The notes under the pieces were generated by a model. It saw only the letters and a program-made list of their open reading frames with translations. It was not told the DNA's origin and did not search any database. A DNA stretch of 11,945 nt from Gemmatimonadota bacterium. Lineage in GTDB: Bacteria > Gemmatimonadota > Gemmatimonadetes > Gemmatimonadales > GWC2-71-9. Location: assembly GCA_029884275.1 (NCBI GenBank), contig JAOUIC010000014.1, forward strand, positions 1 to 11,945, written 5' to 3'. Of the stretch, positions 1-6,636 are shown one piece after another. The position numbers and the translations under genes were made by a program. The first letter of the stretch is position 1, and every line of letters starts with the position of its first letter.

Positions 1-1
1 G

Positions 2-586
2 GGCGGTTACCACTACATGCGGTTCGGCGACTCGTCGGCCACCCGGGACAATCTCTCGTGGGTCGGGTCGGCCGTGTATCGCTTCGGAATCATCGCGCTG
101 GGGAGCAGCCTCCGCTACGTCTCCGAGGAGGATTCAGTGGGAGATGTGCGGCGGTCGGGGGCGGTGGATGGCGGGATAGGCATCTACCTGTTCGACATCA
201 TGACGCTGGCCTTCGCGGTGAGGAACATCGGGCACTGGGGGGTCACTGGTCAGGTGCTGGACATGCCGCTGAGCAGCCGGCTGGGGTTCACCTTCAACTT
301 CGTCGACCCACAGGAGACCGCCCGCCTGCTCGGCACCGTCGAGGTCGCCTGGACCGATGGCGAACCGCGGCGCACCATGCTCGGCCTCGAGGCCGGGGCG
401 GTGGTCGGCGATGTGGGGCTGGTGGCGCGCGCCGGATACGGCGCGATCCCGGAGGCGCCGTCGGACAAGCACCTCTCGCTCGGCGGCGGGCTGGTGCTGA
501 CGCGGGTGACCATCGACTATGCTTGGCAGCCAGACGCCAACTTCGGCGGTGATGCCCACCGTCTCGGGCTGCGACTCAACCTCTGA
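2..586 (+). CDS. PorV/PorQ-like outer-membrane beta-barrel protein, 5'-truncated
   Basis: The frame is open to the left edge (codons for G-G-Y-H-Y precede the first ATG at 17), so this is probably the C-terminal 194 residues of a longer protein. The visible part consists of alternating beta-strand-like segments separated by short polar turns. A segment reading LAFAVRNIGHWG resembles the 'A-x-x-NIG/NLG' strand common in PorV/PorQ/UPF0164-type barrels. The protein ends in HRLGLRLNL, a typical last amphipathic strand with a hydrophobic terminal residue. It should sit in the outer membrane. In Bacteroidota PorV works with the type IX secretion system, but nothing else in this window supports such secretion here. 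Its TGA stop overlaps the ATG of the next gene by one base, which suggests translational coupling. Another porin-like family is possible, and the truncation prevents a firmer call. Confidence 0.6.
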   Translation, partial: GGYHYMRFGDSSATRDNLSWVGSAVYRFGIIALGSSLRYVSEEDSVGDVRRSGAVDGGIGIYLFDIMTLAFAVRNIGHWGVTGQVLDMPLSSRLGFTFNFVDPQETARLLGTVEVAWTDGEPRRTMLGLEAGAVVGDVGLVARAGYGAIPEAPSDKHLSLGGGLVLTRVTIDYAWQPDANFGGDAHRLGLRLNL

Positions 587-1701
587 TGCGCCGGGGCTGC
601 ATGATCATCCTGATTGTCGCCGGCGTCCTGATGGCGGGGTTCGGTACGGCATACGTGGCCAGTGAAGACGTCCGCTACCTCACCCGGGCCGGCCTGGAGC
701 AGACTCTCATTCTCGAGGCCCGGCAGCCGATCGCCGAGATGTTGTCCGATCCGGGCACCGAGGAGGAGACCAGGAACCTCCTCCGGGTGGTCGTCGATGC
801 CAGGGACTTCGCGGCGGAGCTTGGCCTCGACGCCGCGCGGACCTACACCACCTACGCCGACATCGGCCGCGACACCCTGCTGCTGGTCCTATCCGCCAGC
901 CCGCGCCACTGCCTCTGTCCGCACACCTGGAAGTACCCGATCGTCGGCCGGATCCCCTACAAGGGATTCTTCGACCCGGCCATGGCCCGCCGGGAGGCCG
1001 AAAAGCTCGAGCGAAAGGGCTACGACGTCTACCTTCGGCCCGCCGGGGCCTATTCCACCCTCGGCTGGTTCAACGATCCGCTCTACTCCACCGCCATGAG
1101 CCGGGACTCGGTGGAGCTGGCGGCGACGGTGCTGCACGAAATCGCCCATAACACGCTGTACGTGAAGAGCGCCACGCCGTTCAACGAGAGCTTCGCCCAG
1201 CTGGCCGGATACCGGGCGGCGCAGGCCTTCTTCCGGCGCCGCGGCTCGGAAGCCGCGGCCGAGCAGGCCGCCGCGCGGTGGGCCGACGAAGTGGTGCTCG
1301 GAGGATTCTACGCCGACCTCGCCGCCCGCCTCGACTCGGTGTATGAGGCGGCCGACGACTCGGCCGCGGTCGAGGCCGGCCGCGTGGAGGCGGGCCGATG
1401 GGCGAAGGACCAGCTGACCGGGCCGGTGGGTGCGGCGCTCAGGACCTACCAGGTCGGTCCGATGGCGGATCGTCCGGTGAACAACGCGCGCCTGATCGCG
1501 GCTCGGATCTATCGCACCAGGCTCGACCTGTTCGAGCGCTGGTATCAGTCTCATGGCGCGGATATCCGGCTGGCAATCGCGGCCATGGACTCGCTGCAGC
1601 AGGGGGCGGAGGGTGACCAGGCCTTCGAGCGTATGCGCCGCGCGCTCGACGGCTCACCGGCTTCGGAGTCCGGCGACGCCACGCCGCGGCGGGCGGAATG
1701 A
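586..1701 (+). CDS. Putative zinc aminopeptidase (PF10023/DUF2265 family), membrane-anchored
   Basis: This 371-residue protein begins with a short basic N-terminus and one hydrophobic segment (about residues 6-24), likely a signal anchor. No lipobox is obvious, although I recall some relatives being lipoproteins. The zinc-protease motif HEIAH is at 184-188, followed by FNESFA with E201 as the probable third zinc ligand. The preceding block YDVYLRPAGAYSTLGWFNDP (147-166) and the 'P-Y-K-G-F-F-D' motif near 124-130 are characteristic of the predicted aminopeptidase family PF10023. The family's substrate is not established to my knowledge. The catalytic part should lie on the outer side of the cytoplasmic membrane. 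The start is set by TGATG, where the A of the upstream outer-membrane protein's stop is the A of this ATG, so the two are probably cotranslated. The C-terminal tail (about 340-371) is polar and probably disordered. Confidence 0.85.
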   Translation: MRRGCMIILIVAGVLMAGFGTAYVASEDVRYLTRAGLEQTLILEARQPIAEMLSDPGTEEETRNLLRVVVDARDFAAELGLDAARTYTTYADIGRDTLLLVLSASPRHCLCPHTWKYPIVGRIPYKGFFDPAMARREAEKLERKGYDVYLRPAGAYSTLGWFNDPLYSTAMSRDSVELAATVLHEIAHNTLYVKSATPFNESFAQLAGYRAAQAFFRRRGSEAAAEQAAARWADEVVLGGFYADLAARLDSVYEAADDSAAVEAGRVEAGRWAKDQLTGPVGAALRTYQVGPMADRPVNNARLIAARIYRTRLDLFERWYQSHGADIRLAIAAMDSLQQGAEGDQAFERMRRALDGSPASESGDATPRRAE

Positions 1702-1779
1702 GGCGCCACCCTCCCCTTGCGGTGGGGCCCGGTGCGCACCTACTTACCCCCGTCTTCAGACCTGGAACCTGGGCTCTTC

Positions 1780-2622
1780 ATGGCGCGTGACATTCTCCCG
1801 CTGGTCCGCAAGGCGCTCGAGGGACGGTACGTCGTCGAGCGGGAGATCGGCCGCGGCGGCGCGGCTCGGGTCTTCAAGGCCCAGACGCCCGAGGGAAAGG
1901 CGGTGGCGCTGAAGATCCTGCACCCGCAGCTCGCCGCCAGCGTCACCGCCGACCGGTTCCTCCGCGAAATCAAGGTGGTGGCGCAGCTGGTGCACCCCGG
2001 CGTCGCGCAGCTGCGCGACTGGGGGGAAGACGAGTGGCTGCTCTGGTACGTGATGGACTTCGTCGAGGGTCCCAACCTGCGCCATCACCTCGACCGGGCC
2101 AAGCGCACTTCGGTGACGGATGCGCTGCACATCGCCAACGACCTGCTCGGGGCGCTGGCCGCGGCACACGCCATCGGCGTGGTGCATCGGGATGTGAAGC
2201 CCGAGAACATCCTGCTGTCGGAGCCGGGGGCGGTGCTGGTGGATTTCGGGATCGCCAAGGCGGTGGCGGAGGCCGGCGGCGAGCGGCTCACCAAGTCGGG
2301 CTTCGCGGTGGGAACATCGCTCTACATGAGTCCCGAACAGATCGCGGGGGACAACGACATCGACCCGCGCTCGGACCTCTATTCCCTGGCCTGCGTGGTC
2401 TACGAATGCCTCGCCGGCCGTCCCCCGTTCGATGATCCATTCGAGGAGCTGGTCCTGACCAAGCATCGCACCGCGCCGGTGCCGAATGTCCTCCAGTTCC
2501 GCCCCGAAACCCCTGCCGCCTTCGCCAAGCTGCTGCATCGCGCGCTGGAGAAGTCACGCGACCAGCGCTGGCCCTCCGCGGCGGACATGCAGGAAGCGGT
2601 CCTGGCGATCGCCAGGGCCTGA
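1780..2622 (+). CDS. Soluble eukaryotic-type serine/threonine protein kinase (kinase domain only)
   Basis: All main Hanks-kinase motifs are present in this 280-residue protein. They are the Gly-rich loop GRGGAARV (24-31), the ATP-binding lysine K45 in VALK, the helix-C glutamate E63, the catalytic loop HRDVKPEN (136-143), DFG (155-157) and SPE (184-186) in place of APE. The activation loop holds T171, S173, T179 and S180 as candidate autophosphorylation sites. The domain fills nearly the whole protein. There is no transmembrane helix, PASTA, TPR or WD40 tail, so it is cytosolic and must receive input some other way. The ATG at 1780 gives the N-terminus MARDILPLVRKALEGRYVVERE, which fits the short lead usual for such kinases. 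A TTG at 1717 would add 21 unconvincing residues. No strong Shine-Dalgarno is visible. It lies 78 bases after the aminopeptidase and converges with the TPR gene (37 bases between stops). Confidence 0.92.
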   Translation: MARDILPLVRKALEGRYVVEREIGRGGAARVFKAQTPEGKAVALKILHPQLAASVTADRFLREIKVVAQLVHPGVAQLRDWGEDEWLLWYVMDFVEGPNLRHHLDRAKRTSVTDALHIANDLLGALAAAHAIGVVHRDVKPENILLSEPGAVLVDFGIAKAVAEAGGERLTKSGFAVGTSLYMSPEQIAGDNDIDPRSDLYSLACVVYECLAGRPPFDDPFEELVLTKHRTAPVPNVLQFRPETPAAFAKLLHRALEKSRDQRWPSAADMQEAVLAIARA

Positions 2623-2659
2623 ACCCCCTTCTGTTCCTTCCGGCGGAGATTCAGCCAGC

Positions 2660-3778
2660 TCAGGAAGGCGACACCGACCGCGCCGGCCTGAGCGTCCGGT
2701 CGTGGAGCCGCCCTTCAGGATGGAGCGAGGCCTCGGTGGCGAACGCCAGATCCACCGCGCCCATCGCGGTGGCGTCGAGGTCTCCGCACACATCCGCCGC
2801 TGGCGCTGCGGGATCCTGGTGGAGCGCGAACGTGAGGCCCCGGCGGCTCTCGGCGACTTGGCGGCTCGCCGAGCTCCAGGCCGCTCCCGCGCCGGTGCGA
2901 CGGATGGCGATCAGGGGGGTCACCTCGGGATTCGTCGGCACCTCGGACGCCACCGGCAGGTCGAGCCGGCCGGCGAGATCGTACCATCCTGTCCACCCGT
3001 CGAGCGCCACGAGCAGATCAAACTCCCATTCGAGTTCGGTCGTCAGCTGAGCCAGGGCGGAGGCCAGCTCCGCCTCGCCTGGCGGCGGACCGAGGTTCCC
3101 GCTCAGCGGCACAGCGCCGGTCTCCGCAAACCACCGCCGCGCGGGGGAAAGCCGGTCCGGCTTTGAGTTGAGGAAGGCCGCATGCCGTCGGGTGGTCCGA
3201 ATCTCCCGCTCGGCCTCCTCCCGCTGGGGGGCGAACTCGGCCGCCTGCAACGCCCCCTCGAAGCTGACTTCCGCCGCGAGATATCGCCCCGCCTGCCGCA
3301 GGACCCGTCCCCGGAGCAGGAGGGTCGCTCCGTGCGGCTCGAGTGCGAAGGCGCGATCCAGCGCCATCAGCGCGCGGGAGAGTTCCCCGACCCGCCAGGC
3401 CGCATACCCGGTCTCGTGCCAGACGAGGCTCAGGTCAGGTTCGAGGCTGGCGGCTTCGTCGAGCGCCTGCAGCCCCTCGCGATACCGGCCCATCTCCACC
3501 AGCGCCGCCCCCTTGAGCGCAAGGCTCATCGCGGCCATCCCGGGGCGCGAGGCCGCCTGCTCGGCCAGGCGCAGGGCTTCCTCATGGCGGCCAGCGAGCC
3601 GCAGCAGCGTGAAGTACTCGAAGTGGGCGGGGGCCAGGCCCGGATGCGAGGCCAGCAGCTCCCGGTACATCGCCTCCGACTCGGCGAGTCGCCCTTCCTG
3701 CAGCAGGCGCCGGGGCCGGGACAGCAGCCGATCGGTGGGATTCGCCGGAAAGACCCGAAACTGGCTGGTGGAGAACAT
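2660..3778 (-). CDS. TPR-repeat protein with unrecognised C-terminal domain
   Basis: The 372-residue product has about four to five tetratricopeptide-like helical pairs over roughly residues 19-184. Recognisable units are LAESEAMYRELLASHPGLAP, YREGLQALDEAASLEPDLS, and ELSRALMALDRAFALEPHG. TPRs form a protein-binding scaffold. From about residue 205 the character changes to a mixed alpha/beta region containing RRWFAETGAVPLSGNL, EWEFDLLVALDGWTGWYDL and a stretch rich in short hydrophobic strands, which I cannot assign to a family. There is no signal peptide or membrane helix, so a cytosolic role is likely. The ATG at 3778 (MFSTSQFRVFPANP) is preferred. The frame stays open to 3871, but those extra residues are Pro/Arg-rich and lie in the divergent intergenic region. 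Its neighbours are the convergent kinase and the divergent dipeptidase. A role with the kinase is possible but not shown. Confidence 0.85.
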   Translation of the reverse strand: MFSTSQFRVFPANPTDRLLSRPRRLLQEGRLAESEAMYRELLASHPGLAPAHFEYFTLLRLAGRHEEALRLAEQAASRPGMAAMSLALKGAALVEMGRYREGLQALDEAASLEPDLSLVWHETGYAAWRVGELSRALMALDRAFALEPHGATLLLRGRVLRQAGRYLAAEVSFEGALQAAEFAPQREEAEREIRTTRRHAAFLNSKPDRLSPARRWFAETGAVPLSGNLGPPPGEAELASALAQLTTELEWEFDLLVALDGWTGWYDLAGRLDLPVASEVPTNPEVTPLIAIRRTGAGAAWSSASRQVAESRRGLTFALHQDPAAPAADVCGDLDATAMGAVDLAFATEASLHPEGRLHDRTLRPARSVSPS

Positions 3779-3944
3779 GGGCGCGAATGTACCCCACCGT
3801 CGGCATCGCGCTAGGGGCGGCCGTGATGGCGGGGGGCTGGCGGGGCGCGGAGGAGCAGGACAACTTGCCACCTGCCGGACGAACGCCGGCTACGCGCTCC
3901 GGCGCGCCGCCGATCCCCTGTCGAAACCAACCAGGCCCGCCGTC
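3779..3944. promoter_or_regulatory. Divergent intergenic region, probable promoters for both flanking genes
   Basis: This 166-base region separates the starts of the TPR gene (minus) and the M20 dipeptidase (plus), so at least two outward promoters should lie here or nearby. It is very G-rich on its left side. A small inverted repeat, GCCGG (3874-3878) against CCGGC (3886-3890), is present and may be chance in such GC-rich DNA. I could not identify a convincing -35/-10 pair in either direction, and neither start has a strong Shine-Dalgarno. The promoter role is inferred only from gene orientation. Confidence 0.4.
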
Positions 3945-5318
3945 ATGGATACCGAATTCGTCACTCGCGAACAGTCACGCCTGCTCCAGGAACTCACCGA
4001 GTTTCTCGCCATACCCAGCATCAGCGCGCTGCCGCAGCATGCGGCCGACTGCCGCCGGGCCGCCGACTGGCTGATGGCGGATCTCCGGCGGCTGGGCTGC
4101 CCGGTCGTCACGCTGATCGAGGGGGAGGGCCACCCCATCGTCTGGGCCGAGGGCCCGGAGGTGCCCGGAGCGCCGACCCTGCTCATCTACGGACACTACG
4201 ACGTGCAGCCGGTCGACCCGGTCGACGAATGGCACACGCCGCCGTTCGAGGCCACAGTGCGCGACGGCAAGCTCTTCGCCCGCGGCACCGCGGACGACAA
4301 GGGGCAGGTGTTCTGCCTGCTCCGCGCGTACGAGGCGATTCGCGACGGCGACGGGCGCCCACCCCTGAATGTCCGGTTCATCTTCGAAGGCGAGGAGGAA
4401 TGCGGCGGCCACTTCCTCGACGCGCTGCTGACGCGCGAGCCGGAACGCACCAAAGCCGACGCCGTGCTGGTCTGCGACATGTCGTACTACGCGCCGGGCA
4501 TTCCGGGCGTCTACACGGCGCTGCGCGGGCTCTGCTACGCGGAGATCAATGTCCGGACGCTGCAGCGCGACCTGCACTCCGGGACCTACGGCGGCGTGGC
4601 GCCCAATGCCATCGAGACGCTGATCCGTGTGCTGGCCGAGCTCAAGGACGAGGACGGGCGCATTCACCTGCCCAAGCTCTACAAGTCGGTCGTCCCTCCC
4701 ACCAAGGCCGAGCGGCGCGACTGGAAGCGACTCCCGTTCAAGAAGCGGGAGTACCTCAAGGAGGAAGTGACGGCGCTGGCCCTGACGGGGCTCAAGAAGT
4801 ACTCGGTCTTCGAGCGCACCTGGGCGCTGCCCACCTTCGAGATCCACGGCATCAAGGGGGGATTTGTCGGCGATGGCGCCAAGACGGTCATCCCCGCCTC
4901 CGCCACCGCGAAGGTCAGCCTCCGGCTCGTGCCGGGGCTTTCGTTCCAGCGGGTCGCACGTGACTTGGAGCGTGCGGTCCGGGCGGTCGCTCCGAAGTAC
5001 GCCGAGGTGTCTGTGAAGGTCCTGCACGGGGCCGACCCGGTGCAGGTGGACACCGGCCACCCGGCGTTTGCCGTGCTCGACGAGGCGTTCCGAGAGATCG
5101 TGGGGAAGCCGGCCGTCCGGGTGCGCGCCGGGGGCTCCATCCCGATCGTACCGAGGCTCGGTACGGCCGGGGCGCCGGTGCTGCTCACCGGGATCGGCCT
5201 CCCGGACGACGGGCTTCACTCGCCGAACGAGAAGCTTGACCTGCGTCAGTTGTGGGAAGGGATCGCGGTGTTCGGCCGGTTCATGGAGCGGTTCGCGGCG
5301 GTCCGGCCGGCCGGGTGA
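3945..5318 (+). CDS. M20-family metallodipeptidase (carnosinase/CNDP-like)
   Basis: This is a cytosolic di-zinc dipeptidase of 457 residues, the usual length for this M20 group. Predicted metal ligands by comparison with human CN2 are H84 in GHYDVQP, bridging D117 in GTADDKG, E152 in FEGEEECGG, D178 in VCDMS and H425 in DGLHSPNE. E151 is the likely general base, and D86 the residue that orients the first histidine. The dimerisation/lid domain (about 200-315) carries DLHSGTYGG with H211, which reaches across the dimer to the substrate in relatives. The family hydrolyses dipeptides or short peptides with broad specificity, and the exact substrate cannot be read here. The ATG at 3945 fits the family N-terminus. 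An in-frame opening back to 3168 is the antisense of the TPR gene and is not part of this gene. It converges with the next minus-strand gene, with 10 bases between stops and no visible terminator. Confidence 0.95.
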   Translation: MDTEFVTREQSRLLQELTEFLAIPSISALPQHAADCRRAADWLMADLRRLGCPVVTLIEGEGHPIVWAEGPEVPGAPTLLIYGHYDVQPVDPVDEWHTPPFEATVRDGKLFARGTADDKGQVFCLLRAYEAIRDGDGRPPLNVRFIFEGEEECGGHFLDALLTREPERTKADAVLVCDMSYYAPGIPGVYTALRGLCYAEINVRTLQRDLHSGTYGGVAPNAIETLIRVLAELKDEDGRIHLPKLYKSVVPPTKAERRDWKRLPFKKREYLKEEVTALALTGLKKYSVFERTWALPTFEIHGIKGGFVGDGAKTVIPASATAKVSLRLVPGLSFQRVARDLERAVRAVAPKYAEVSVKVLHGADPVQVDTGHPAFAVLDEAFREIVGKPAVRVRAGGSIPIVPRLGTAGAPVLLTGIGLPDDGLHSPNEKLDLRQLWEGIAVFGRFMERFAAVRPAG

Positions 5319-5328
5319 TCGGGAGGCG

Positions 5329-5895
5329 CTACTCCTCGGCTTCCATGCCGGCCGGCTCCTCGCCGCTCCGGCGGCTGCCGGGATACTGGGCCTCGGTGCG
5401 CGCGTGGAGATCGTCGATGCCCAGCACCGCGCGCACCGACGCGACCACTCCGGCCACGACGTCATCCGACCAGTAGGGATCGGGCCGCTGATCCGCGGGG
5501 AGCCCCTGGCTGGCCTCCTCGAGAAACCCGATCGCCGTGTTCGTCCATTCCGACTGGGCGCCGGGCTGAAGCGCCCAGGAACTGGTCGACCGAAGCTCCA
5601 TCTCCGACAACATCTGCAGCTGCTTCTCGACACCCTCCGCCGCCGCGGCGGAGGCGAGCTGGCGCGCCACCAGCGCCAGGACCTCGGCCCGCTCCGCCTC
5701 CTGCGGTTCCGGCAGCGGGGCGAAGAAGTTGCGCTGGTCGGCGATCATCTCCCCGAGCCGGATGCACACCGCGCGAACGTATGGCCGCAGGGCTTCAGGC
5801 GCCTCACGGGCCCACCCGTGCGCCGCCCTGAGGATCTGGCTCACCAGCTGATCGGCGTGCGCTCCAGCCGGGCGGCCTTCCGAGCGTGCATTCAT
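5329..5895 (-). CDS. Unrecognised small helical protein
   Basis: I do not recognise this 188-residue protein. It is predicted mostly alpha-helical and soluble. A stretch of amphipathic helices (about 15-105) includes LVSQILRAAHGWAREAPEAL and an Ala/Glu-rich segment. A second helical part holds EWTNTAIGFLEEA and the hydrophobic SDDVVAGVVASVRAVLGIDDL. The C-terminal ~20 residues are polar and acidic (ending EEPAGMEAEE). No catalytic motif, signal peptide or membrane helix is visible. The frame remains open to a TTG at 5931, but that codon lies within the terminator-like hairpin at 5930-5964. The ATG at 5895 is therefore the better start. The hairpin separates it from the upstream molybdoenzyme operon, so it probably has its own promoter or depends on readthrough. 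Codon use and GC content match the neighbours, so it is probably a real gene. Confidence 0.7.
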   Translation of the reverse strand: MNARSEGRPAGAHADQLVSQILRAAHGWAREAPEALRPYVRAVCIRLGEMIADQRNFFAPLPEPQEAERAEVLALVARQLASAAAAEGVEKQLQMLSEMELRSTSSWALQPGAQSEWTNTAIGFLEEASQGLPADQRPDPYWSDDVVAGVVASVRAVLGIDDLHARTEAQYPGSRRSGEEPAGMEAEE

Positions 5896-5897
5896 GA

Positions 5898-5914
5898 CTC
5901 GGAGAATGTCCGAG
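5898..5914 (-). promoter_or_regulatory. Short inverted repeat just upstream of the start codon
   Basis: CTCGGA (5898-5903) and TCCGAG (5909-5914) form perfect 6-base arms around a 5-base spacer, ending 2 bases before the ATG of the small helical protein. TGTCCG also occurs twice in the same direction at 5907-5912 and 5916-5921. The site could be an operator or an mRNA hairpin hiding the ribosome site. The arms are short, so chance is possible, and no binding protein is implied. Confidence 0.3.
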
Positions 5915-5929
5915 TTGTCCGGGAAAGAC

Positions 5930-5964
5930 AAGCGGGTTCCCGCTCAGCGAGCGGGAACCCGCTT
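5930..5964 (-). terminator. Strong hairpin, probable terminator of the PDH-lipB-molybdoenzyme operon
   Basis: A perfect 16-base-pair stem (5930-5945 with 5949-5964) closes a 3-base loop. Its inner arm reads GCGGGTTCCCGCTC and is matched exactly by GAGCGGGAACCCGC. On the minus strand the stem is followed by TTGTCTTTCCC (counting the last stem bases), a weak T-rich tail. It lies 48 bases after the stop of the molybdoenzyme gene and 34 bases before the ATG of the next gene, as expected for an intrinsic terminator reading leftward. Since the stem is symmetrical it could also act on the plus strand, but no plus-strand gene ends here. Confidence 0.75.
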
Positions 5965-6012
5965 CGGCTCAGGGAGGGCGTTCAGCGCGCTGTCAAGATC
6001 CGCGCCGGACCT

Positions 6013-6636
6013 TCACCGCGGTCCGCGTCGCATCCGCGCCGGATCGGGGCGCCCGAATCGTTCCTCGGCCCACGGTTCTCCCCGCATGTGATATCCGTTC
6101 TGCTCCCAGAACCCCGGGTAGTCCTCCTCCAGCAGCTCGAAGCCACGGACCCACTTGGCGCTCTTCCAGAAGTACAGATGCGGTATCAGGAGGCGCACCG
6201 GGCCCCCATGTTCCGGGTCCAGGTCGCGCCCATTGTGCCGGAGCGCGAGCAGGTTCGCGGGGCGGGCCAGGTCGTCGAGCGGCACGTTGGTGGTGAAGCC
6301 ATGCTCGGCATGAATGAGCGCGAAGGCTGCCCCATGACGCGGCCTGGCGCGCTCGAGAAGCGCCGTGACCGGGATTCCCTCGAACAGATTGTCGTAACGG
6401 CTCCAGCGCGTCACGCAGTGGATATCGCAGACCGTCTCCCGCCTCGGCAGCGCCAGCAATTCGGCCCAGGTCAGTGTGAAAGGCGCCTCCACCGCGCCCC
6501 GGACCTCGAAGTGCCACGAATCGAGCTGCACGCTCGGTACCATTCCGTAGTGCAGCACCGGCCACTTCTCGGTGATGATCTGGCCGGGTGGCAGCCGGGG
6601 CCTGTCGTCCGGACGGGCATCCACGCGATCGGTCAT
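6013..6636 (-). CDS. Sulfite-oxidase-like molybdopterin oxidoreductase, short cytosolic form
   Basis: This 207-residue protein matches the molybdopterin-binding core of the sulfite oxidase/MsrP (YedY) fold. The key motif is VCDIHCVTRWSRYDNLFEGIPV (69-90), in which C74 is the expected molybdenum ligand. Further family segments are WHFEVRGAVEAPFTLTWAELLALP (41-64), HGFTTNVPLDDL (112-123), GGPVRLLIPHLYFWKSAKWV (144-163) and FELLEEDYPGFWEQNGYH (166-183). It has no Tat signal peptide, heme domain or dimerisation domain, so it should act in the cytoplasm with an unknown substrate and electron partner. Its ATG overlaps the lipB stop as ATGA (4 bases), so it is translated in coupling with lipB. It appears to be the last gene of the operon, followed by the hairpin at 5930-5964. 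Whether it oxidises sulfite, reduces methionine sulfoxide or does something else cannot be read from the sequence. Confidence 0.9.
   Translation of the reverse strand: MTDRVDARPDDRPRLPPGQIITEKWPVLHYGMVPSVQLDSWHFEVRGAVEAPFTLTWAELLALPRRETVCDIHCVTRWSRYDNLFEGIPVTALLERARPRHGAAFALIHAEHGFTTNVPLDDLARPANLLALRHNGRDLDPEHGGPVRLLIPHLYFWKSAKWVRGFELLEEDYPGFWEQNGYHMRGEPWAEERFGRPDPARMRRGPR

Noticed and set aside
1717..1746. Possible promoter TTGCGG, 18 bases, TACTTA upstream of the kinase gene
   Set aside because: The second box matches the -10 consensus poorly, and the lineage's promoter consensus cannot be assumed.
2623..2659. Terminator between the converging kinase and TPR genes
   Set aside because: I found no convincing hairpin or T-run in these 37 bases.
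3168..3944. In-frame plus-strand extension that would make the dipeptidase about 716 residues with a 259-residue N-terminal part
   Set aside because: It is antisense to the TPR gene and the intergenic region, is Arg/Ser/Pro-rich with no domain, and the M20 family starts at the ATG at 3945.
3975..5633. 552-codon minus-strand open frame across the dipeptidase gene
   Set aside because: It is antisense to a clear M20 gene, has low-complexity Arg/Gly/His-rich composition and no recognisable motif. Such long shadow frames are common in GC-rich DNA.
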